64,000 nt of DNA from Diphasiastrum complanatum (Eukaryota; Streptophyta; Lycopodiopsida; Lycopodiales; Lycopodiaceae). Location of the stretch: NCBI GenBank assembly GCA_029204225.1, contig CM055111.1, forward strand, positions 20,219,003 through 20,283,002, in the 5' to 3' direction. The notes below the pieces were generated by a model, which saw nothing but the letters and a program-made list of their open reading frames with translations, did no database searches and was not told where the DNA came from. Within the stretch, counting starts at the first letter, position 1, and each line of letters begins with the position of its first letter. Below are positions 45,785-59,801 of the stretch, piece after piece. The position numbers and the translations under genes are program-made.

Positions 45785-46590
45785 TGTAGGAACTAGTATT
45801 TCTGGGCATTTGTAATAAATGCAAGTAGACCCCTCTTAGAAAAGTAGAGTGATCCACCTTTGATGGTGACCTCTAGTGGAGAGTATAATTCCATTTGTAA
45901 TTGGTGTAATTTGGAATTGCCACCAGGATGCCACCTAAGGAGCTCTTTTGCTTATTTAAAAGACTCGCCCTTTGTAGAAGGGAGCTTTTTATGCATTGTA
46001 TCTACTCCATGTCCAAATGAGAAGAGCCTCCACGAATTTTGATACAACACTAAGCTGCTTCATCATTTTTGTTTCTTGAGTGATGCATTTATGATCTTGC
46101 CCACCCATTCCTTATGTGTGGTTGTGGATTTAATGGTGAATTCATTTTTTTGTTTTTGTGGAACTAGTTGTGGAACAGATTTCTTGCTTTTGTGGATTAA
46201 TGTACAAATTACCATTGTGGTAAATCATTGAGAATGGGATTGTGAATTAGTCCTTGTAAATCCTTAGACATCTTATTTCTTGATGTTCTTGAAAGTCCAA
46301 GAATCAAGAAATGTCTGTTTCTTGATTCTTGAACTCCAAAATGTTGTCTAGTTTACTTTCTTGTTCTTGTTGGTGGATTGATGCATGTGTAGATTAGTTT
46401 TTAGATTGCATTAATCTCTTCAAAATCATTTGTAACAGTTAGAAGTAGGATTCATCTGATTGTTCAACTGAGCTGCATGCTGATTATTTGTTGAATGCAT
46501 TGATTTACATGTTTGGTATGGAATGCATGTGAATACAGTTCAAGAGAGATCTTCTTGAGTGTCCTCTAACAGGCAAGACAAGCTAGAACA
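45785..46590 (+). repeat. Family D LTR, copy 2
   Basis: Starts TGTAGGAACTAGTATTTC and ends near CTAGAACA. Clearly similar to copy 1 along its length. Confidence 0.65.
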
Positions 46591-47159
46591 GTATCAGACA
46601 ATTTTGTCTGATCTGGGCAATGAAACAAGAAAGATAAACTCCAAGAAATGCCCACAGACTCTATTGACAGGCAAAATACAAAGAATAAGATGTAAACAAG
46701 ATAAGAAAGACGAAAGAATCCAGTAGACACGAAATCTATCTACAGTTGATATATCCATTGTGTGCACTATCTTGGTGCTATCTTGCAATCTTGTGTGTAG
46801 AGTGCTCATATTTTGTTATATTCGGATCCACACTTATGAAATACAATAATTTACTATTTCTGTACAGAAAGCAACACGGCTCCATTGGATGCTACAAGAT
46901 TCTATATCAACTTTTAGGCAATTGCATGTAGAATTTGAAATATTCATTTTTTTTGTGATTTTGTCAAAACCCTAATTTTGATTGGATATTTTGTGAGGTT
47001 GCTGGACTTCAATAGAGTGTGTTTCCTAGTGATAAGTGCTAGAAGAGAATTGAGAGGTTCCATATCTTTGTGATTTCTTTTTGGAAACATTTGTTGTATT
47101 TCAAAAGAGTGCTTTGTGCATTGGAACAGGTTGGAAGATAAAGATCAAGTCATTGTAAC
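46591..47159. other. Unassigned, probably copia leader in its last part
   Basis: No motif is seen before the copia gag start at 47160. Confidence 0.35.
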
Positions 47160-47447
47160 ATGGCTACAATGAGTGGATTCATGTTGGAAGGCAATGACAA
47201 GCTTACCTCAAGCAACTACTCTACATCGAAGGTGAGGATGGAATCACTTCCTGAAATGCATGAGTTGATGGATATTGTTGTAGGGTTGGAGGAGAGACCC
47301 TTGGTTCAACAAGATCAAGTGAGGTATGACAAGAGAGCTAAGAAAGCTCTACGCATGATCAAGATGAATGTTACCAATGAGCTACTCAAGGAGATTGGTA
47401 AGAGCAATTCATCTCGAGAGGCTTGGGAAGCTTTGAAGAAGCTTTAG
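47160..47447 (+). pseudogene. copia gag N-terminal fragment
   Basis: The frame reads MATMSGFMLEGNDKLTSSNY, then KVRMESLPEMHELMDIVVGL and NSSREAWEALKKL, which is the start of a copia-type gag (family pattern NYxxWKxRMExLL). It stops at a TAG after about 95 codons. Downstream sequence is unrelated simple repeat, so only the capsid start survives. Confidence 0.7.
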
Positions 47448-47499
47448 GTGCATCCATACACATGCACAAAAGTGTACATAAGTTTAAATATATATATAG

Positions 47500-47682
47500 A
47501 CTAGTAAATAGTGCACGTCGTTGACGGGCAATGGACGACCGATGGTCGTTGATGGGTGGCCGATGGTCATGACGGGTGGCCGATGTATGTGTGTGTATGT
47601 ACATGAGTGCATGTGTTATCTGTGTATATGGATTTGTGTGTATGATTTGTGCTTGATGGTGTATGTGATTTATGTGGTCAAT

Positions 47683-47737
<55 letters not shown>

Positions 47738-47800
47738 TGTGCGTGTGTGTATGCATGTGTGATTTATGTGGCCGATGGTGTGTGCATATGTGTATGAGTG
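47500..47800. repeat. GATGGTC-type minisatellite and (TG)n tract
   Basis: A short repeated word, GGTGGCCGATGGTC or close variants, occurs near 47523-47585. A pure TG repeat fills about 47683-47733 with degenerate TG sequence on both sides. Confidence 0.8.
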
Positions 47801-48670
47801 TGCATGTGCATTTCTTTGTGTATACTGAACTGCTTGGAGCCCGATTTGTTGATGCGGGCTCATCTCGACGTGCAGCACTGGATGGAACAGATGACATGCA
47901 TGACAGAGCCCGTTGCAATACTGAACCACTTCTTGAAAATGCCAAAAGTTAAACGACCGACTTTATCAGCACACCAAGCAGGTTGTTGCAAGTATGGATA
48001 AAGTTAGATACCAGTGATGAAAAAAGGGATTGAAGTCTCTCGGAGATACTAATCTCAGTTATTCAAGATGCCCAGTTCTTGGTGAGCCCTAAAATAGTGT
48101 ACAATGGAAAAATGAACATCATTCATTCGACCTTCTATCATATGAATGTATTTTATAGCTCTCAAAGATGACAATACTTGAGGTGATGTAACAGTTCGAC
48201 CAAGGTTACCAAAAGCAAAAAACTTGTCTTTCAAATGAGAAACGGGGTTGGATCAAAACCAAAAGATCGCATGTGTTAGGATTTCAGAGGTAGATTGTCA
48301 CATCCATTCCTGAAAAGGTGCTATAGGAGCAAGAGGAAAGGATGGGACATATTGATCAAGCAAACTTGTACATCAAGAGAATAAAAAACTACAGAGTTGG
48401 GAAGAAAGAAAAAGGAAGAATCCTAGAGGTAAGAACAAAGGAAAACTTCGTGTCAAATTTCCATTTCAATTTGAATAGATAAAAAAATGTCTAGTTTTAG
48501 ATATTCAACTTCTGCTATTTCCCACAGTCGTTGCAAGGATGAGATTAGCAAATATGTTCTTCAATAGAGCATGGATGCTAGACGAAGAAAAGAACTTTGG
48601 GTAAAACTTTTTGTTCATGATCTATGGGTAAAATCTTGGTAATTCAAAATAAATACGAAAGCCATATAAT
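47801..48670. other. Unassigned
   Basis: Short broken frames only; possibly decayed retroelement, but no motif was recognised. Confidence 0.4.
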
Positions 48671-48899
48671 AAATCTTAGTGTGGTTTTGCTTATCGATGA
48701 TGTTTTTTAAGGTGGATTGATAGGAGAAGGGGAGAACATATGGGGTGGCCAGAGTGCGGGTGTGCTCCCTAATGGTTAAAAGTTGTTTGGGCAAGAGGCC
48801 GATGGTTTAAGTGCTCGGGGGAGATGGGTGGGTGGATTTTGCCATGTGACAAAAAAGGGCGAGGGAGTGTTAAAAAAAGATATGCTCCTGCCCTTAAAA

Positions 48900-49104
48900 G
48901 CCTTAGTTTTTTTTTTTTTTTTTGGAGGGGGGGGGGAATTTCTTTCTTGACGGGGACTTTTTTTTGTCTCCTTTTTAAAAAAAAAAGTACTTAATTTATG
49001 GGGAGCCAAAAAGCCCCTTCACTTTTTTTTTGTTTTATGGAGAGTGGGGGTTCACATTTTTAAGTGGATTTACATTCATATTTTTTTATGAGAGGTTTAC
49101 ATTT

Positions 49105-49175
<71 letters not shown>

Positions 49176-49335
49176 CGTGCATGGGGGGGGGTAAATATTG
49201 GTATATTTACTTTTAATGGAATGGGGGCACCCCCTTGTTTATATATCTACGCACACACACACACATTTTAACCTTCTTCATTTTTTTTAGGGGCATGGAG
49301 AGACCTCCCTCCCTTTATGGGTGGTTGGTCGACCT

Positions 49336-49401
<66 letters not shown>

Positions 49402-49699
49402 GGGGCCTGTGGGAAAGAGAGAAGGAGAAAAAAGGACTCTAGACTCTATACTTCATACAATATATCTCATGTACAAGAGGTTTTTGGGTGTGTGTGTGTG
49501 CGCGCGCACGTGCACGCACACACACACACGCATTCGTTGTGTCGGGGGTCACACACACACAACGAACACGTGCACACGCGCACACACGCACACAGATAGG
49601 CATGCGCGCGTGCACACACAATCACTCACTCACTCACTCACTCACACGTGCGTGTGTGTGTGTGCGTGTGTGTGTGTGCATGCACGTGTGTTCCAAATC

Positions 49700-49700
<1 letters not shown>
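48900..49700. repeat. Cluster of microsatellites and homopolymer runs
   Basis: T and G runs near 48909-48938, (GT)n with GCGCGC at about 49110-49178, (GA)n at 49339-49399, and mixed (TG)/(CA)/(ACTC) tracts at about 49488-49690. Several Z-DNA-prone CG/CA alternations occur near 49500-49520 and 49600-49620. Open frames here are low-complexity artefacts. Confidence 0.9.
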
Positions 49701-51572
<1,872 letters not shown>

Positions 51573-52260
51573 CTCATTTATGTTCTTGCTCTTACTTGAA
51601 AAGGCATAGGTAAGCTCCACAAAAGGCATACAGACACATCATCAAACAAGGGGGAGAAATAGGAAGAAGTGTCTACATGTCAATAGTGGAAAATAGGAAG
51701 AAATGTTTACATGTAAATAGTAAAAGTTTTATGGACTTCGTAAGTTGGATGAAGTCCTCTGCCTACATATCCCCCTCTACTTAGTTATGTAAGAGAAAGG
51801 GCTAGGCATAGGGTGTGGTCAAGAGTGCAAAACCACCCAAACAACTCCCAAAAGTTTGGGCATTCTCCCCCATGTTACCCTTAAGGGTCCCACCCTCCCA
51901 TTTTTTGTTTTCCCATTTATGGTCTTGCTCTTGCTAGGAAAGGGTCTAAGCAATCTCCAGGAAGGGCACATATGGACAACAAAAGTGGAATATACAAAGA
52001 AACATGGACAGGTGAATATTAATACTTTTATTGATTTGTCAAGGTGTCTATGTAATAATGCTTACTTATGTCCTTCCTCACATCACTATGATGATTGCTA
52101 CTATAAATGTGCAAATAAAGAAATGGTAAGTTCCATGATCATATATCTTAAGAGGTGAATCAAACATATTGAATTATTCAGGACTAATATTGTTGCTAGA
52201 TGCACTCATCCGATTGTCGTGTTTGTGGAAGACTGCATCATTTCCTGCAATTAGCGATGC
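51573..52260. other. Upstream region of the P450 gene, unassigned
   Basis: One open frame (51856-52158) has no recognisable feature. TTTATGTTCTTGCTCTTAC at 51578 and TTTATGGTCTTGCTCTTGC near 51912 are diverged copies of one another. Confidence 0.4.
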
Positions 52261-52284
52261 GGGATTGATTCCCCGATAGAGTTT

Positions 52285-52452
52285 AAATATTGATCCTGAT
52301 GGGTTTGAGTTTTCATGAGCTGGGTCTGATTGGGCTGCTGTTGATCAATCAATCAGCCACTAAATTGCAAATATTGATCCTGATGAGTTTGAGTTTTCAC
52401 GAGCTGGGTCTGACTGGGCTGCTGTTGATCAATCAATCAGTCACTGAATTGC
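52285..52452. repeat. 84-bp tandem duplication in the P450 promoter region
   Basis: The units 52285-52368 and 52369-52452 differ at only a few positions. Each contains TGATCAATCAATCAG and GAGCTGGGTCTGA. They lie about 360-530 bases upstream of the start codon, so any regulatory site in the unit is doubled. Confidence 0.85.
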
Positions 52453-52660
52453 AAATATGCATAGCTCCATCAATTTGTCAAGCGTAGTGTGTTAATTCGA
52501 CTCCTAATGCTTGATTCTGTATAGCTCGCTTTTGATCATTCGGCTTTCAGACTGTTTTCGAATTTCAATCACCAAATTTATATTCTGGCGTGGGTTAGCT
52601 CAATCTGTAAGCGTCAAGGAGAATTATCAGCGAAAGTGGAGAGATAATATAGTGCTATAA

Positions 52661-52670
52661 TATATATATA
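52661..52670 (+). promoter_or_regulatory. Candidate TATA box of the CYP704B-like gene
   Basis: TATATATATA followed by GCC lies about 145 bases before the start codon at 52814, a plausible spacing for a short 5' untranslated region. Confidence 0.5.
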
Positions 52671-52813
52671 GCCTCTATCTAGTACCCTTCTGAGATATTG
52701 TGGTAATTCACCGAGGCAGCTTGGATCAGCGTGGTCCATATTGCTCGTAACATAGATATTAGCCACATTCTTGTGAAACTGTTGGGCTAGCTAGACTAGC
52801 ATCTGAAATTCGG

Positions 52814-53994
52814 ATGGCCCTTACGAACGACGTAACAGCATTGGACGGCCAAAACTCCTCCATGTTTTCAGTAATTAGCGTCCTGCAGATATTTCTGTTG
52901 CTCCTTATACCCTATCTGATTGTATATCGATGGACACAACGAAATAAGCCTGGGCCGAAGGAATGGCCTCTGCTCGGATCCGCTATTGAGATGACGACAA
53001 ACTTTGAGAGATTCCAAGACTGGCTACTCATTTACTTTGCGCACGCTAAGACTTTCACTGCCAGATTGCCTACCCATTATATTTCATACACGGTTGATCC
53101 TGTGGTTGTTGAGCACATTTTGAAGAATCATTTTACCAATTATCCCAAGGTATGTTTTCCAGCAATTCTTATCTGACTTACAGCTGGGACTAATTAATTT
53201 TCCACCTCGTGTTTCGGAACTTATTTTTCTGATCAAATGAACACCTTCAATTTCAGAGTCTAGGATGAACGAAGTCTCAAGTAGCTACGTAAAACTGACC
53301 TTTTCGATGGATGGCTTACAACCCACCAGGGCAAGAACTTTCACGAGATTATGGAAGTGGTATTAGGGGACGGTATATTCAATACAGATGGAGAAAGTTG
53401 GAAGAGACAACGAAAAACTGCCAGCTTTGAATTTTCATCAAAAGTCCTTCGAGAATTCAGCGCAGTTGTATTCAGAGACTATGCTTTGAAACTAGCTCGC
53501 ATTGTGTCCCATGCTGCTTATTCTAAGGAAGCTATTGAAATGCAGGTGATTACGGCTGCTGTAAGCAGCAAATTAGGATTCATTAGTAAGTTGCCTTTAC
53601 TTGTTGGGAGGATGACTCACCGATCACCTAACTTGATATTCTTTCCGAATTGTTTTGCAGGAAATGTATATGAGGCTAACATTAGATTCTATCTGCAAAG
53701 TAGGCTTTGGAACAGAGCTTCAGATTTTATCTCCTTCCCTCCCAGATAATCCCTTCGCAAACGCTTTTGACCATGCCAACGCTACAATCATGTTGCGTTT
53801 TGTTGATCCCTTTTGGAAAGCAAAGAAATTTCTCGGAATCGGTCGAGAGGCGTCCATAGAAAAGAGTTCAACTACTCTGGATAATTTCACGTACAAAATT
53901 ATCAGGGCAAGGAGGGCTGAGATCAAGGTTGCGCGTGCAAGTGGAAAAGCAAATGTACGTACACACAATCACAGCAAGCGTGGGCCAGCCGCCA

Positions 53995-54050
<56 letters not shown>

Positions 54051-56580
54051 AGAGAGATCAGAGATACTATAAATCTATGTTTTGACATCTGACGAGCTAA
54101 AACGTGGAATTTGAATCCTCCTGTTAAAGCTTCATCCTGATACAGTATTTCGGTTAAAAAAAATTGACAACATTGTTTTAATTAAAACTCTAGATTACAG
54201 CTATTATGAATTTTGACTGTCCCTTGCTTAATTCGCAATCCTACGGCTCTTCAAGATGGATGAAGATTCAAGAATTTGCAATTAGTGTCAGAGCAAATAT
54301 GCTTCATAAATATAGTAGTGATACAGTTTTCCTGATCCTTTCTCATGAGTGCAGATGAAACCGGACCTTTTGTCAAGATTCATGGAATTGAGCGAGGATC
54401 CGGAGAATAACATGACCGACAAAACTCTTCGAGATATTGTCCTTAACTTTATAATCGCCGGACGTGACACCACGGCCGCCACGCTTTCTTGGTTTACATA
54501 CATGATGGCAATTCACCCAGAGATAGCAGATAAAATTTACGAAGAATTGGTGGACCTTGAGAAGAGATCAATGTCCAAAGAATCAGCCAATTCAACGCTT
54601 ACAAACCTTCTAGATTTAGACGAAGAAAGCTTCAACAAGCGCTTACAAGAGTTTGAAACTCATATAGATCATGAAGGACTTTTGAAGTTACCATATTTGC
54701 ATGCAGCTCTGACAGAGACTCTGAGAGTGTATCCTGCAATACCTCTGGTGAGATTGCTGACACGTGTTCTATGCTGTGTTGCGAATAAATCATTCTAATT
54801 TGAAGTGTCCACAGAACTTATAAGTCTAATTTCCTCACTTTAATGACACTCATTCTGATTTATAGTAGCAACCATCTTGTCTTTGAAATTTTGGCAAGCG
54901 GAGCATAAGCAGATGCTATTTGGCAGTTACAGTGTCTGTGGTTTCTTAGGTTTAATGTCTGCTTGCAAGGATCTTGGAATCACATGTCTGTAGATGTTTG
55001 TTTGCTCATCAGATATTGACATTTGACATAGAATGTGCTCAACTGAGATCAGTTCTACATATGTTGATCCCTTCATTTTTGCATTGATGTCAGTGTTTAG
55101 GTATTGGGTCTTGCAACCACTAACTATTGAGCATAAATGAACAGGATATAAAAGGAATAGCAGAGGATGATGTTGCTCCAGATGGAACAGTTCTGAAAAA
55201 AGGTGGGCTGATTGGGTACTCCCCTTATTGCATGGGACGCATGGAATTCATTTGGGGACCAGATGCCCGTGAGTATAAACCTGAGCGCTGGCTGAAGAAT
55301 GGGGTGTTCTACCCCGAATCTCCCTTCAAGTTCACTGCCTTTCAGGTACATTATCAAAGACATCATCACATGCATGCACCTGATCTTCATCTTAGATTTT
55401 ACCATGATAACTATTGTTGTACATTATCAAAGAAATCACACATGCATGCACTTGATCTTCATCTTAGATTCTACCATGATAACTAATGTTGACAAGAACA
55501 TTAGATTGTTTTGCATTTCCTTTTCTATACCTGAAATGTATAAGTAATGTTGTACATTATCGAAGAAATCACACATGCATGTGGATCTTCATCTTAGATT
55601 CTACCATGATAACTAATGTTGACAAGACCATTAGATTGTTATTCATTTCCTTTTCTATACCTTAAATGTGTCACATCTCCACAACCCAATATCACCATGA
55701 TAGAAATGTTATCTTTTTTGACACAATCTTTCATGTGGAAAGTTGTGTAATGTGTCACATCACCAAAAAAAAAGTGAGATCAAAAGAAAAGATTGATTTC
55801 AAGTAGAAGTTACGAGGAAATGGCCTTGGAGTTGAACATTATCAGCCTCGCATCATGTGTGTTTTAAAAACCTAGTTTTTAGGGTATCCCTCCAATTTCC
55901 TCATTTTTTTAAAGTCGTCAGTTTTTGAAAATTCTTGCCTTCGAGATCAGTAATCTCAGTTTTTCCTTTTTTACAAAGGAAAGGGAGGCGCCTTCTAGCG
56001 CGAAATCTATGCGCCTTTACATACACCTTCCGGATGCCGGAAGGTGCATGTAGAAATAAATTACTTTTTTTACACACACCTTCCGTGCAGAAGGTGCATG
56101 TAAACGTAAAAAAGACATTAATAAAAAAGTAAAAACAAGAATTACGACAAGGACGGACGCCTCCTTGGGCCCGGCAAAATGCCCTCAAAGGGCGACCACC
56201 CCTCCCTCCCTCTTACATCTCAGAGATTTCGCTAACAAACTGGTAAAAGTTTATATCAATAAATCACTTTGTTAACTCAGTCAACCTATGTAACTCGAGT
56301 TCTATAAGGATCTACGAGACGTTACAAATTTCCTCCATAGAAAAATGAGAAACAAAAAGTTTCCTGTATTTGAAAAGAGTTGTCCTTTTTTTAAAGGTTA
56401 ACTTCCTATAAGTTTTTCACTTGATGGATTACTAGAGAAAGATGTTTGTTGCATTCTTATACTTTGTTGGCTGCCCGAACAATGCCCATCATCATCCCTT
56501 TATAATTTTCATATCCATTCTTCTAAATTTCTCTTATGTGAATCCATTTCCACAAGAAAAAAAGGTCCAAGGACTTTGGA

Positions 56581-56672
<92 letters not shown>

Positions 56673-57621
56673 GGGGGGGGTAATCCTCTAAGGCCTTCCG
56701 CCCTAGTGAGTTGCTTAACGAATTGGGCTAAGGGCCACATGTTCAGCGACCCTTGGCCCATTTATTGTGTGGGCGCAAGAAAATTCCCTTCTCCAATGTC
56801 ATGATATGAGGTTTGATTTTTTTTTTTTAATTTCAATATATTGAATTCGGAGATCTAGATTTAAGTAGATTGAGAAATTAAACACTCCAAAATCTCTTAC
56901 ACTTTTGTAATTAGTTCAAACTTAGGTTGTTAACATTTATGTTTTTTTCAATTCATGTATGGAAGATTGGTCCTTTGAGGACCTTTATGGCAGTTGGGGT
57001 CATTCATTGTTAAGGTCTCTAAGAAGGCCATTTCTTTATGTAAAGGATGAGTAGAATTTTACTTACTCTTACTCATCACAATTGTAACATGTGCATGAGA
57101 AAAAATAGGGCATCATCCAATGCAATCATTTGATTTAATGCACTGGTTAAAACTATATACACAATAAGAATAACTTTATGGGAAAGTGAATTTTTGGTTG
57201 GGAACTTGTATGTCTAACTAGACATATTTATAATAGGGAGACGACTTATCCAATGCAATGGATTTTCAATTTAGCTCAAAAAATTTGATTGAATCTAACA
57301 TACATTTTGTTAGCCATATTGTGTAACTATGGTTGGATGTTGCTAATAAGTGATTGAAGTCATTTCATTTTTTGCTTAATAGACGTGATAATGTAATGTG
57401 ATTTGCAAGTTGCTTGTGGATGTTGATGGTATGTGCAGGGAGGCCCACGCATATGTTTGGGCAAAGATAGTGCCTATTTGCAGATGAAGGTGACTGCTAG
57501 CCTACTTTTTCGCTTTTTCAAGTTCAACTTGGTGCCTGGTCACAAGGTCGTATATCGAACAATGACTGCCCTTGGTATGGCTCATGGTCTGAAGGTGACA
57601 ATCACCAAACGTGTGCACTAG
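52814..57621 (+). CDS. CYP704B: CYP704B-like cytochrome P450, six exons
   Basis: Exons: 52814-53149, 53330-53545, 53661-53954, 54355-54747, 55145-55345, 57439-57621. All junctions are GT-AG, each exon is a whole number of codons, and the sum is 540 residues. An N-terminal membrane anchor (about 24-40) is followed by the proline-rich hinge NKPGPKEWPLLGS. I-helix AGRDTT is at 317-322, ETLR at 403-406, PERW at 459-462, and the heme loop FQGGPRICLG at 479-488 with Cys486. The blocks LGDGIFNTDGESWKRQRKTA, LTLDSICKVGFG and GPRICLGKDSAYLQMK match CYP704B. In Arabidopsis and rice this subfamily omega-hydroxylates long-chain fatty acids in the endoplasmic reticulum for pollen-wall sporopollenin. Subfamily is fairly sure; the exact substrate in this species is not shown by sequence. 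Nothing indicates damage, although intron 5 is 2.1 kb and repeat-rich. Confidence 0.9.
53999..54048. repeat. (GA)n microsatellite in P450 intron 3
   Basis: About 50 bases of GA repeat lie 45 bases after the exon 3 donor site at 53955. Confidence 0.95.
55346..55680. repeat. Three-copy tandem repeat in P450 intron 5
   Basis: GTACATTATCAAAGA-type starts occur at about 55346, 55420 and 55553. Each is followed by ATCTTCATCTTAGATT and ACCATGATAACTA. The second and third copies also share GTTGACAAGA and ATTAGATTGTT, so the repeat unit grew from about 75 to about 130 bases. The first copy starts exactly at the exon 5 donor GT. Confidence 0.85.
56018..56104. repeat. Pair of CACCTTCC hairpins in P450 intron 5
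   Basis: Hairpin 1 has arms ACCTTCCGG and CCGGAAGGT (about 56024-56045), extended by an ACAT/ATGT outer stem. Hairpin 2 has arms CACCTTC and GAAGGTG (about 56077-56096) with outer TTACA/TGTAA. The two are similar, as if one were duplicated. The surrounding 55.9-56.2 kb could be a small transposon, but no ends were found. Confidence 0.55.
56583..56678. repeat. (TG)n microsatellite with GCGCGC and G-run tail, intron 5
   Basis: About 82 bases of TG repeat, then CGCGCG and nine to ten Gs. Open frames across it are artefacts. Confidence 0.95.
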
Positions 57622-57985
57622 TTTGCAAAATTGAAGTGTCTTGCCAATCAATTGGAGAAAATGACCGATGTCCATTGTCAACTAAGTGTATTATTTTGTG
57701 TCTTTACATGTAGACTATTACTTAAATTATCTACTTGACTAATCAAAATTATAGGCAAATAAGACTTTGTGCATATCATGGAAGGTGAGAAAGCTTCATT
57801 AGTTCGATATTGTGTTTGGTATACGTCTAGAAGATTTTATAAGAGTGTTAATTGAGTAGATGTGAACTGAAACTATTTTTTTCCATAGTGATATGGAAGT
57901 AGTGGCCTAAGTAGTAGCCAAGTGTTTGAAGTTTATCTAATGACTTCAAATGCAAACTTGTATTAAAGTATAAAGTGTAGTCACT

Positions 57986-57991
57986 AATAAA
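57986..57991 (+). terminator. Candidate polyadenylation signal of the P450 gene
   Basis: AATAAA, 365 bases after the stop codon. It is only a candidate because the flank is AT-rich and plant signals are degenerate. Confidence 0.25.
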
Positions 57992-58551
57992 GACTAGTCC
58001 TTACAAGAGGGAAACTTTATGGAGCATAAATTTCAATACATCTTCTTCTATATCCGCATTTGTTTGTGTGCCACACCTTGGTCTACCATGTGAGATACTT
58101 GAATATTTGTGACTTGTTGAGAATAGATAAAATTTATTGAATGCAATATTGGAAATTAAATTGAGTTTTTAGTTCACCAATCGGAGTATCAACATATGTT
58201 TGTTAGAACAAGTGAGCTAAGAATAAGATTTCTATGTAAATAAAGGTCAAATATTCTTTGAGTTTGAAGTTTTAGGAATGGTTTGTAAGATTGTTGCCTA
58301 ATTCCATTACTTTGTCATCAAAAGTGATTGGCTTCTTAAGAATACAATAAGCTCTAGGTAGATTCAATCAACAAACCATAGAAAATATGGGATAACTATA
58401 TAAACATGAACCAAACTCTGTACAAGATGGTTGTTTTTTAATACAGTGATAAGTTTCTAATTAATGAAGGATTGATCTTCCTAAAAGTGTAAGTCAAACA
58501 ATTTTGTGGTTCTTTTTTAGAGTTTTTTTCTCTCTCTGTGAATCATTGGTG

Positions 58552-58712
58552 GGCAAAGATAGTACCTATATGCAGATGAAGGTGACTACTAACCTACTTT
58601 GTCACTTTTTCAAGTTCAACTTGGTGCCCGGTCACAAGGTCGTCTATTGAACAATGATTGCTCGTGGTATGGCTCATGGTTTGAAGGTGACAATCTCCAA
58701 ATGTGTGCACTA
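58552..58712 (+). pseudogene. Duplicate of the last P450 exon
   Basis: The sequence GKDSTYMQMKVTTNLLCHFF repeats exon 6 from just after the heme cysteine. It then reads FNLVPGHKVVY, an in-frame TGA, and MAHGLKVTISKCVH with the stop. The cysteine loop and the splice acceptor are missing, so this is a dead copy made by tandem duplication. Confidence 0.85.
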
Positions 58713-59280
58713 GTTTGCAAAATTGAAGTGTCTCATCAATCAATTGGAGAAAATGACCCTTGTCCACTATTACTTAAACTGTCTACTTAACTAATCAAAA
58801 TTTTAGGCAAATAAGACTTCTAAGATTTTATATATATCATGGAACTAAGAAAGCTTCATTAGTTTGATATTATGTTTGGTGTAAGTCTAAAAGCATTACT
58901 TGAGTAGCTGTAAATTGAAACTACTTTTTTCCACAAGGATATGGAAGCCATGGCCTAAGTAGTGGCCAAGTGATTGAAATTATCTAACAACTCCAAATGT
59001 AGACTTGTATTAAAGAATAAAGAGTAGTCACCAATGAAGATACAAGAGGAAAATTTTGTGGAACATAAATTTTGATACATGTTATTCTATATTTGCATTT
59101 GTGTGTGTGTGGCACACTTTGGTCTATTGATGTGACGCACTTGAATGTTTGTGACATGTTGAGATTAGTTCAAGTTGTTGCATGCAATATTGGAAATCAA
59201 ATTGAGTTTTTAGTTTACCAAGTGGGGTATCAAGATAGCATATGTTTGTTAGAACAATCGAGTTAACAATGAGACTTGTA

Positions 59281-59801
59281 TGTATAATTGTGTTGTTATC
59301 CTTTGTAAAAAAAACCAAAATAGCATACCTATGTGTAGTCAAAAGCAGGAGCTTTTCAAGACATCCCTTTATTTGACACAAAAGGGAGGCCAAAATAGCA
59401 ACACTTTGTGCTAGATAAAACTATACCCTTAGATTGCCTAAGTATAATGCACAAAGGAGAATGATTTTTACATCACCTTGTGTCAAATTTCAAAAGGCCA
59501 CTCTTTGTTTTTGCCCTTTTTGTTGGATATAACATAGTTTGAAGAAGCTATATTTCTTGTTGGCATGCAAAAGATGCATGGATCAAGTGATGATATTTTT
59601 CCTATAAATGCATTCAAATCCAAAATATGGTGGTGGAAAATATTGCAAATCAAGAGTAAAAGGTAGTGGAGGTCATACTTGGAGTTGGGCAAGTTGTAGT
59701 TCATGTCAACGTTGATTTTTTTGTAGAACAGCTAGTTTCTATCATTATGTATAGGATTCAATACTTTATTTGCAAAATTTGTTTGACCATTTTCTCCAAT
59801 A
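59281..59801. other. Unassigned
   Basis: No element or gene is recognised. Confidence 0.5.

Larger units (their letters stand above)
42297..46590 (+). mobile_element. Family D: tandem internal-LTR-internal-LTR array
   Basis: Two LTRs lie at 43641-44432 and 45785-46590 (both start TGTAGGAACTAG). Each is preceded by a similar internal segment (about 42400-43640 and 44570-45784). The LTRs share GTGACCTCTAGTGGAGAG and a TATTTAAGAGACTC or TATTTAAAAGACTC promoter-like word. The arrangement is expected after unequal recombination between LTRs. The internal segments encode broken frames ending in SPRC...LGPRSSMRR-like sequence and match the minus-strand copy at 61490-61760. No reverse transcriptase is present. 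Confidence 0.65.
57460..59280. repeat. Tandem duplication covering exon 6 and about 0.8 kb of 3' flank
   Basis: Unit 1 (about 57460-58250) and unit 2 (about 58552-59280) run in parallel. Shared landmarks are CAATTGGAGAAAATGACC, GAAAGCTTCATTAGTT, GTAGTGGCCTAAGTAGT (or its variant) and CATATGTTTGTTAGAACAA. Unit 2 has more small deletions. The 300 bases between the units are not repeated. Confidence 0.8.
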
